Shown one piece after another: positions 1-4,884 of a DNA stretch of 7,868 nucleotides. A program made the translations under genes and the position numbers. Below the pieces are notes generated by a model. It saw nothing but the letters and a program-made list of their open reading frames with translations, did no database searches and had not been told where the DNA came from. Origin of the DNA: Bacteroidota bacterium (GTDB lineage Bacteria; Bacteroidota; Bacteroidia; Flavobacteriales; Flavobacteriaceae); NCBI GenBank assembly GCA_022601215.1, contig JAHZIZ010000466.1, positions 1 to 7,868 on the forward strand, written 5' to 3'. Every line of letters begins with the position of its first letter. Within the stretch, counting starts at the first letter, position 1.

Positions 1-162
1 AGTTTGTACAAGTATTACTACGGTGAGACTAGTGATTATAATAAAATTCAGCTGATGAAAACCTTTGCTCGAGAAAAAGGATATGCTTCTAGTTATATAG
101 TTGCCTTTAATGGGAAAGAAAAATTACGACTATCTGAAGTTCTCAAAAAAGAAGATCGTTAG
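1..162 (+). CDS. C-terminal end of a probable N-acetylmuramoyl-L-alanine amidase (partial)
   Basis: The first frame is open from the window edge to a TAG stop and gives the last 53 residues of a protein that begins outside the window. It includes LYKYYYGETSDYNK near the start and YASSYIVAFNGKEKLRL further on. This tail resembles the C-terminal segment of flavobacterial periplasmic amidases that cleave the lactyl-amide bond of peptidoglycan, where a SPOR-like ending follows the catalytic Amidase_3 domain. No catalytic residues lie in the visible part, so the assignment rests on tail similarity from memory and on the neighbour: amidase genes of this kind commonly precede an MlaD-like gene in Flavobacteriaceae. 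It could be another SPOR-like envelope protein. That it is the end of a real gene is much surer than its function. Confidence 0.65.
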   Translation, partial: SLYKYYYGETSDYNKIQLMKTFAREKGYASSYIVAFNGKEKLRLSEVLKKEDR

Positions 163-245
163 ATTGATACAGATCACCTTTTAAAAATGTTCCTCTATTA
201 TCTTAATAACCTCTTTATAAAAATGGGGTAATCTTTTGCCTAGCC

Positions 246-278
246 TTGGTATTAGTCCCATATTTATTTCTAAATTTG
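246..278 (+). promoter_or_regulatory. Putative Bacteroidota-type promoter for the MlaD-like gene
   Basis: TAAATTTG at 271-278 matches the Bacteroidota -7 consensus TAnnTTTG exactly. A TTG at 246-248 lies 22 bases upstream, within the 17-23 base spacing described for flavobacterial promoters. The predicted transcription start is around 282-286, giving a leader of about 15-20 bases before the TTG start at 302. The -33 element is short and could match by chance, so this is a moderate call. No clear terminator for the upstream gene is visible in 163-245. Confidence 0.45.
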
Positions 279-301
279 TTTAGTAATCAAAAACCAAACT
301 T

Positions 302-1252
302 TTGAAACTATCTAGAGAGATTAAAACCGCTATTCTAGTCCTAGTTGGGATTGCACTTTTCATTTTCGGATACAACTTTCTAAAGAATTCCAGTTTATTG
401 GATTCTTCTAAAGTATTCTACGTAAAATATGATAATGTGGCAGGACTTTCTACTTCGGCGCCAGTAACGATTAACGGGTTAGCAGTGGGTAAAGTGACTA
501 ATATTGACTTTGCGGATAAGGCGGGAAGTCTTGTGGTAACCTTTAACGTCGAAAAGGATTTTGAGTTTTCCAAAAAGAGCATGGTGCAAATTTATAGCAG
601 CGGTTTTATAGGAGGAAACAATCTTGGGATTCTTCCAGATATGACAACAAATGTAATGGCAAAGTCTGGAGACACCCTAGTAGGAGAAATACAATCGGGT
701 ATGATAGATGGGATTATTGAAAAATTTGATCCGCTAGAAAAAAGTTTAATGCAAACGCTTAGTAGTCTCGATACAGTGCTCAATGGTGTGAATGAAGTTT
801 TAGACGATAAGACTAAAACAAATTTAAGAAACGGAATAGCAAGCCTTAATCAAACGATGGCCAACTTTAATGGTATTTCTAGAGACATGAATACGGTGCT
901 TTCCGGAAACAAGGATAAATTTAATAGGGCCATTACTAATTTGGATACCACTACGGAGAATTTTGCTAAACTTTCAGATTCTTTGGCTCAGATCAATACA
1001 GGTGAGTTAGCTAAGAATATGGAGATGGCTATCAATAAACTGAACGCAATAGCGGAGGGTATCGATAATGGAGATGGAAGTGTTGGTAAACTTCTAAAAG
1101 ATGAACAGTTGTATGACAATCTTACCGGAGCGTCCAAACAGTTGGAACAGCTTCTAGAAGACATGAAATTAAATCCTAAGCGCTATGTGCATTTCTCGCT
1201 ATTTGGGAAAAGAGCAAAGCAATACGATCCACCAAAAGATTCAATTGACTAA
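302..1252 (+). CDS. MlaD/MCE-family lipid-transport protein, membrane-anchored
   Basis: This 316-residue protein fits the MlaD (mammalian cell entry) family: subunits that bind lipid in the periplasm and help an ABC transporter move phospholipids between the membranes. An N-terminal membrane anchor spans about residues 8-27. The MCE domain covers about 38-118 and holds the typical VKYDNVAGLSTSAPVTINGL and VGKV strands. A long helical, Asn/Thr-rich tail (about 140-290) probably forms the coiled shaft, followed by GSVGKLLKDEQLYDNL and LNPKRYVHFSLFGKR, endings usual for Bacteroidota members. The start must be TTG at 302: the in-frame stop TAA at 284-286 leaves no upstream ATG, and the next in-frame ATG would delete the anchor and half the MCE domain. 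The stop overlaps the next start by one base (TAATG), implying translational coupling. No MlaE or MlaF gene is in the window. Confidence 0.93.
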   Translation: MKLSREIKTAILVLVGIALFIFGYNFLKNSSLLDSSKVFYVKYDNVAGLSTSAPVTINGLAVGKVTNIDFADKAGSLVVTFNVEKDFEFSKKSMVQIYSSGFIGGNNLGILPDMTTNVMAKSGDTLVGEIQSGMIDGIIEKFDPLEKSLMQTLSSLDTVLNGVNEVLDDKTKTNLRNGIASLNQTMANFNGISRDMNTVLSGNKDKFNRAITNLDTTTENFAKLSDSLAQINTGELAKNMEMAINKLNAIAEGIDNGDGSVGKLLKDEQLYDNLTGASKQLEQLLEDMKLNPKRYVHFSLFGKRAKQYDPPKDSID

Positions 1253-2550
1253 TGCAATACATCCCTAACATACTATTTTTAATTGCCCTTGCCCTTGGTG
1301 TAGGGTATTTTACCAAGAACATCCGTAAAATTATACGCAATATTAAGCTTGGTCAGAAAGTGGATGCGTCACATGATAAAGCGCAGCGATGGAGGAATGT
1401 GGTGCGCATTGCTCTTGGACAGTCCAAAATGGTCGTACGACCTGTATCAGGTTTGCTGCATATAGTTGTATATGTAGGCTTTATTATTATCAATATAGAA
1501 GTGTTAGAAATTATTATAGATGGCCTGTTTGGGACGCATCGCATCTTTTCATCTATGGGCGCTTTCTATGGCTTCTTAATTGGCACCTTTGAAGTACTTG
1601 CCGTACTTGTATTTGTGGCGGTGGTTGTTTTTTGGTTCCGAAGAAATATTCAACGTATTAAACGTTTTCTTAGTCCTGAAATGAAGGGTTGGCCTAAAAA
1701 TGATGGAAATTTTATTCTTTATTTCGAAATGGTCTTAATGACGCTATTCTTAGTGATGAATGCAACAGATACTCCTTTTCAAGAAATGAATAATGGGAAT
1801 GTAATTTCGCAATACATTGCTCCCTTATTTAGTGGGTTATCAGAAGGTGTTCTCCACATGGTAGAAAGAAGCGCATGGTGGCTGCATATTTTGGGGATTT
1901 TAGTGTTCCTTAACTATCTTTATTTTAGTAAGCACCTACATATTATTTTGGCTTTTCCTAATGTGTACTTCGGAAGAACAAATCCAAAAGGACAATTTAA
2001 AAACTTAGCTTCCGTAACCAAGGAGGTAAAATTGATGATGGATCCTAGTGCCGATCCATTTGCGGCACCAGCCGATGGGGCAGAGGCTCCAGCGAAGTTT
2101 GGCGCGAGTGATGTTATGGATCTCTCTACAACGCAGTTACTCAATGCATATACTTGTACGGAGTGTGGTCGCTGCACAAGTGAATGCCCGGCCAACCAAA
2201 CTGGAAAAAAATTATCACCTCGAAAAGTCATGATGGATACTCGAGATCGATTGGAAGAGGTAGGTAAAAACATTGATGCGAATGGTGAATTTAAAGCGGA
2301 TGGAAAGCAACTTCTTGGAGATTATATCTCCACTGAGGAATTATGGGCGTGTACTACTTGTAATGCCTGTGTAGAAGCCTGTCCAGTGAGTATAGATCCC
2401 TTGTCCATTATTATGGATATGCGTCAATACTTAGTAATGGAACAAAGTGCAGCACCGTCGGAGCTTAACGTGACTATGACCAATATTGAAAATAATGCTG
2501 CGCCGTGGCCGTTTAATCAAATGGACAGAGCCAATTGGATTAACGAATAA
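1252..2550 (+). CDS. Membrane-anchored di-[4Fe-4S] ferredoxin-type oxidoreductase subunit (HdrC-like)
   Basis: This 432-residue protein has two parts. Residues 1-230 are membranous, with about five hydrophobic segments (near 3-21, 66-90, 105-129, 152-172, 207-226) resembling NarI-type cytochrome b subunits; H70, H202, H212, H228 and H230 are candidate heme ligands. Residues 295-400 form a cytoplasmic ferredoxin domain with two CxxCxxCxxxCP motifs: C302/305/308/312 and C367/370/373/377. These are the only eight cysteines in the protein, so both clusters look intact. The linker at 270-285 is Ala/Pro-rich. The build matches HdrC-, DsrM/K- and GlpC-related subunits that pass electrons between the quinone pool and a CCG-domain partner; such a partner follows at 3579. 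Donor and acceptor are unknown. It overlaps the preceding stop by one base, has no evident Shine-Dalgarno and is probably translated by coupling. Confidence 0.9.
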   Translation: MQYIPNILFLIALALGVGYFTKNIRKIIRNIKLGQKVDASHDKAQRWRNVVRIALGQSKMVVRPVSGLLHIVVYVGFIIINIEVLEIIIDGLFGTHRIFSSMGAFYGFLIGTFEVLAVLVFVAVVVFWFRRNIQRIKRFLSPEMKGWPKNDGNFILYFEMVLMTLFLVMNATDTPFQEMNNGNVISQYIAPLFSGLSEGVLHMVERSAWWLHILGILVFLNYLYFSKHLHIILAFPNVYFGRTNPKGQFKNLASVTKEVKLMMDPSADPFAAPADGAEAPAKFGASDVMDLSTTQLLNAYTCTECGRCTSECPANQTGKKLSPRKVMMDTRDRLEEVGKNIDANGEFKADGKQLLGDYISTEELWACTTCNACVEACPVSIDPLSIIMDMRQYLVMEQSAAPSELNVTMTNIENNAAPWPFNQMDRANWINE

Positions 2551-2564
2551 AATCATGATTTTAT
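2547..2564. repeat. Perfect 18-bp palindrome at the end of the HdrC-like gene
   Basis: ATAAAATCATGATTTTAT reads identically on both strands. It covers the TAA stop of the Fe-S gene (2548-2550) and runs into the 34-base gap before the HAD-like gene. The arms are AT-rich with a central TCATGA. It could be a regulator half-site pair or a weak hairpin acting between genes. It has no spacer loop and no U-tract, so it does not look like an intrinsic terminator. Function is not shown by the sequence. Confidence 0.6.
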
Positions 2565-2584
2565 AAATCAATTAAGGGGAACTT

Positions 2585-3019
2585 ATGAAAAAGGAAGAAG
2601 TAGAAAAGATGCTACATGACAAGGTAGAACATGGGGAGACAGTAAGTCCTGTATTGCCCGAAGGAGTTAAAAACTATCTAATCGATATAGATGGGACCAT
2701 TTGTGATGATATACCGAATGAAGAACCAGAGCGTATGGCAACAGCCGAATTGTATCCAGATGCCCTTAAAACATTAAATAAATGGTATGACCAAGGGCAT
2801 ATTATTTGTTTTTTTACTTCCCGTACAGAAGATCATAGGAAAGTGACAGAAGATTGGTTAAATAGACACGGGTTTAAGTATCATTCGATGCTCATGGGAA
2901 AACCTCGAGGAGGTAATTACCATTGGGTAGATAATCATTTAGTGAAGGCAACACGATACAAAGGTAAGTTTACAGATCTTGTAGAAAAGAAAGTTACTAT
3001 TGAAGTATTTGAGGATTAA
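2585..3019 (+). CDS. Small HAD-superfamily hydrolase-like protein
   Basis: This 144-residue protein carries the HAD phosphatase signature. DIDGT at 34-38 is motif I, with D34 as likely nucleophile and D36 as general acid/base. The FFTSR segment gives motif II with T78. GKPRGG supplies motif III lysine K106. WVDNHLV near 114-120 is a motif IV equivalent with only one acidic residue (D116) where two are usual. No large cap domain is present, so a small or protein-sized substrate is possible, as in other short HAD proteins. Close flavobacterial relatives are, as I recall, often labelled phosphoheptose isomerase; nothing here supports an isomerase (SIS) fold. AAGGGGA at 2574-2580 lies four bases before the ATG and may serve as ribosome binding site. 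It lies between two Fe-S genes, but a link to them is only inferred from position. Confidence 0.85.
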   Translation: MKKEEVEKMLHDKVEHGETVSPVLPEGVKNYLIDIDGTICDDIPNEEPERMATAELYPDALKTLNKWYDQGHIICFFTSRTEDHRKVTEDWLNRHGFKYHSMLMGKPRGGNYHWVDNHLVKATRYKGKFTDLVEKKVTIEVFED

Positions 3020-3026
3020 ATTAACC

Positions 3027-3515
3027 ATGAATTTTTACAAACTTTTACTTCTCTTGTTCATAGCTTATTCATGTAATAATGATGATAATGCTGATTCAGA
3101 TTCCGAGCAAACAATTCTTGCATTCACGGGATGTTGCATGGAAAACCCGTATAATGAAAGAAATGTGGATGAAATAGGTGCGAATGTAATACCCGACGAG
3201 TTTTTCACACCTAATAATGATGGGTATAACGATACGCTTACATTTATCAATATTCAGAATTTTCCAAGTAATAATGTGAAAATTTATAATGACAATAACG
3301 TACTAGTAGCGGATATCGACAACTATAATAATGAGACAAACTCATATAATGCAGATGCTTATGAGATATTAGAAGGTGTCTATAGGTATCGAGTAGTAAT
3401 TGATGACCAAGATTCTTATCTGTTGCAAGGCTATGTTTGTTGTATCCTTTTTGGAGAATTAGGACTGGACACTTTCTCATGTGATCCACTTGATATTGAT
3501 CCAGTGATTCCTTAA
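3027..3515 (+). CDS. Surface lipoprotein with gliding-motility-associated (CHU_C-like) domain
   Basis: The chosen start ATG at 3027 gives 162 residues and a lipoprotein signal: K5, a run of leucines, then AYSC with C16 as the lipidated cysteine. An in-frame ATG at 3000 would overlap the HAD-like gene by 20 bases and add nine charged residues before the signal, so it is less likely. After C16 comes NNDDNADSDSE, an acidic stretch like the Bacteroidota surface-export signal. Residues 55-139 resemble the CHU_C domain: FFTPNNDGYNDTL, then NNVKIYN, then EGVYRYRVV and LLQGYV. In most proteins this domain is the C-terminal type IX secretion tag; here it is nearly the whole protein and is followed by about 23 residues. 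Asn and Asp make up 42 of 162 residues, Lys only two. Cysteines pair at 36/37 and 138/139, with another at 152. Function unknown. Confidence 0.8.
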   Translation: MNFYKLLLLLFIAYSCNNDDNADSDSEQTILAFTGCCMENPYNERNVDEIGANVIPDEFFTPNNDGYNDTLTFINIQNFPSNNVKIYNDNNVLVADIDNYNNETNSYNADAYEILEGVYRYRVVIDDQDSYLLQGYVCCILFGELGLDTFSCDPLDIDPVIP

Positions 3516-3578
3516 AAAACAAAGACTATGCAACGAGATTATGTGAAATGTTATACCCGTAAATAAAAGGCGTACCAA

Positions 3579-4370
3579 ATGAGTGAAATAATAAAAGTGC
3601 CTACGATGGCCGAATATATGGCGCAAGGAAAAAATCCAGAAGTATTATTCTGGGTAGGATGCGCTGGTAGTTTTGATGATAGAGCAAAAAAAATATCTAA
3701 GGCATTCGCACGATTGCTTAATAATGCTGGAGTAGATTTTGCAGTATTAGGAGCTGAAGAAGGATGTACTGGTGATCCAGCAAAGCGTGCTGGAAACGAA
3801 TTTCTGTTTCAGATGCAAGCGATGATGAACATTCAAGTGCTTAATGGATATGAAGTTAAGAAAATTGTAACCACGTGTCCACATTGCTTCAATACGCTAA
3901 AAAATGAATATCCAGAGTTAGGTGGAACCTATGAAGTGATGCACCACACCCAATTTTTAAAGTCCTTACTCAATGAAGGTCGTCTTAAGGTTGAAGGAGG
4001 AAAGTTTAAAGGGAAACGTATCACATTTCATGATCCCTGTTATCTAGGTAGAGCAAATGGGGAGTATGAGGCACCTCGTGAGTTACTTCGAAAGTTAGAA
4101 GTAGAGTTGGTGGAAATGAAACGTTGTAAATCTCGTGGACTCTGCTGTGGAGCTGGAGGAGCTCAAATGTTTAAGGAGCCAGAAAAAGGCAACAAAGACA
4201 TCAATGTAGAGCGCACAGAAGAAGCTCTGGAGGCAAAACCTGAAGTAATAGCCGCCGGGTGTCCTTTTTGTAATACCATGATGACAGATGGAGTAAAGAA
4301 TAAAGAAAAAGAAGATAGTATCGCAGTGATGGATATTGCCGAAATGATCGCAACCGCACAAGATTTATAG
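3579..4370 (+). CDS. CCG-domain Fe-S oxidoreductase subunit (HdrB-like)
   Basis: This 263-residue soluble protein has two cysteine-rich CCG-type repeats. The first has C28 (WVGCAG), C63 in EGCTGDPAKR and the C100/C103 pair in CPHC; its central motif reads CTG instead of CCG. The second has C154 (HDPCYLGR), C183, C189/C190 in LCCGAGG and the C228/C231 pair in CPFC, and is fully canonical. Such repeats bind unusual Fe-S clusters in HdrB, where they form the catalytic site, and occur in DsrK, GlpC and LutA relatives. With the HdrC-like membrane protein at 1252-2550 it probably forms a two-subunit complex at the inner face of the cytoplasmic membrane. The substrate cannot be read from sequence. 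AAAAGG at 3565-3570 lies eight bases before the start. Eight bases separate its stop from the next gene, so the two are co-transcribed. Confidence 0.9.
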   Translation: MSEIIKVPTMAEYMAQGKNPEVLFWVGCAGSFDDRAKKISKAFARLLNNAGVDFAVLGAEEGCTGDPAKRAGNEFLFQMQAMMNIQVLNGYEVKKIVTTCPHCFNTLKNEYPELGGTYEVMHHTQFLKSLLNEGRLKVEGGKFKGKRITFHDPCYLGRANGEYEAPRELLRKLEVELVEMKRCKSRGLCCGAGGAQMFKEPEKGNKDINVERTEEALEAKPEVIAAGCPFCNTMMTDGVKNKEKEDSIAVMDIAEMIATAQDL

Positions 4371-4378
4371 AAAAGACC

Positions 4379-4864
4379 ATGTTTGCAGATTTTAAAGACC
4401 TACCCAGTAATTCAAGAATTTGGATTTATCAATCCAATAGAAAACTATCTGATGAAGAAGTGGTAATGATCGCCAATAAAACTAAAGAGTTTTTAACCCA
4501 ATGGACAGCTCATGGCTCCGATCTTGAGGCTGGCTTTGAACTGAAGTACAACCGATTTATTGTGATAGGGCTTAATCAAACAAATGCCTCAGCTTCAGGA
4601 TGTAGTATTGATGCTTCTGTTCGGTTTATTCAAAATTTGGAACAGGAATTAGGAGTGGATTTGCTCGATAAAATGAATGTTACTTATTATAACGGCGAAT
4701 TCATCGCACATAAACCTTTGGCTGATTTCAAAAAAATGGCAAAGAATCGTTCCGTATCAGGAAATACTATTGTTTTCAACAATTTGGTGAACACAAAAGA
4801 AGAATATTTAGAGCATTGGGAAGTTCCAGCAAAAGATAGTTGGCACAGTCGATTTTTAGCATAG
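4379..4864 (+). CDS. Conserved Bacteroidota protein of unknown function, often mislabelled ABC transporter ATPase
   Basis: This 161-residue protein has no signal peptide and no membrane segment, so it is probably cytoplasmic. Recognisable blocks are RIWIYQSNR (13-21), QWTAHG (41-46), NRFIVIGLNQ (58-67) and ASASGCSID (70-78) with the only cysteine at C75; the tail reads SWHSRFL. From memory, relatives carry the automatic name ABC transporter ATPase. No Walker A (GxxxxGKT/S), Walker B or LSGGQ signature is present and the length is well below an ATPase domain, so that name is not supported. The gene begins eight bases after the CCG-domain gene and is likely translated from the same message, which suggests but does not prove a role with the Fe-S pair. 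The conserved polar SASGCSID block could be an active or ligand site. Confidence 0.85.
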   Translation: MFADFKDLPSNSRIWIYQSNRKLSDEEVVMIANKTKEFLTQWTAHGSDLEAGFELKYNRFIVIGLNQTNASASGCSIDASVRFIQNLEQELGVDLLDKMNVTYYNGEFIAHKPLADFKKMAKNRSVSGNTIVFNNLVNTKEEYLEHWEVPAKDSWHSRFLA

Positions 4865-4884
4865 TTTTTGTTACCTTAGATAGT
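4865..4884 (+). promoter_or_regulatory. Possible promoter element for the GH3/beta-lactamase gene
   Basis: The 20-base gap contains TACCTTAG (4872-4879), one mismatch from TAnnTTTG, preceded by TTTTTG (4865-4870). If it is the -7 element, transcription would begin at or next to the ATG at 4885 and the message would be nearly leaderless. No well-spaced -33 TTG is visible: the nearest clear one, at 4840-4842, is 29 bases away. The element is therefore weak, and read-through from upstream is equally possible. Confidence 0.25.

Noticed and set aside
223..260. Possible hairpin between GGGGTAAT and ATTAGTCCC in the gap before the MlaD-like gene
   Set aside because: Pairing is interrupted by two mismatched bases, the loop is long, and only a weak T-rich stretch follows, so a terminator is not supported.
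1920..2273. Open minus-strand frame of 117 codons
   Set aside because: It is antisense to the ferredoxin domain of the HdrC-like protein, whose cysteine motifs prove the + strand frame.
3528..3566. Twelve-codon mini-ORF (MQRDYVKCYTRK) in the gap before the CCG-domain gene
   Set aside because: Very short, no ribosome binding signal and no amino-acid run typical of an attenuator; likely chance.
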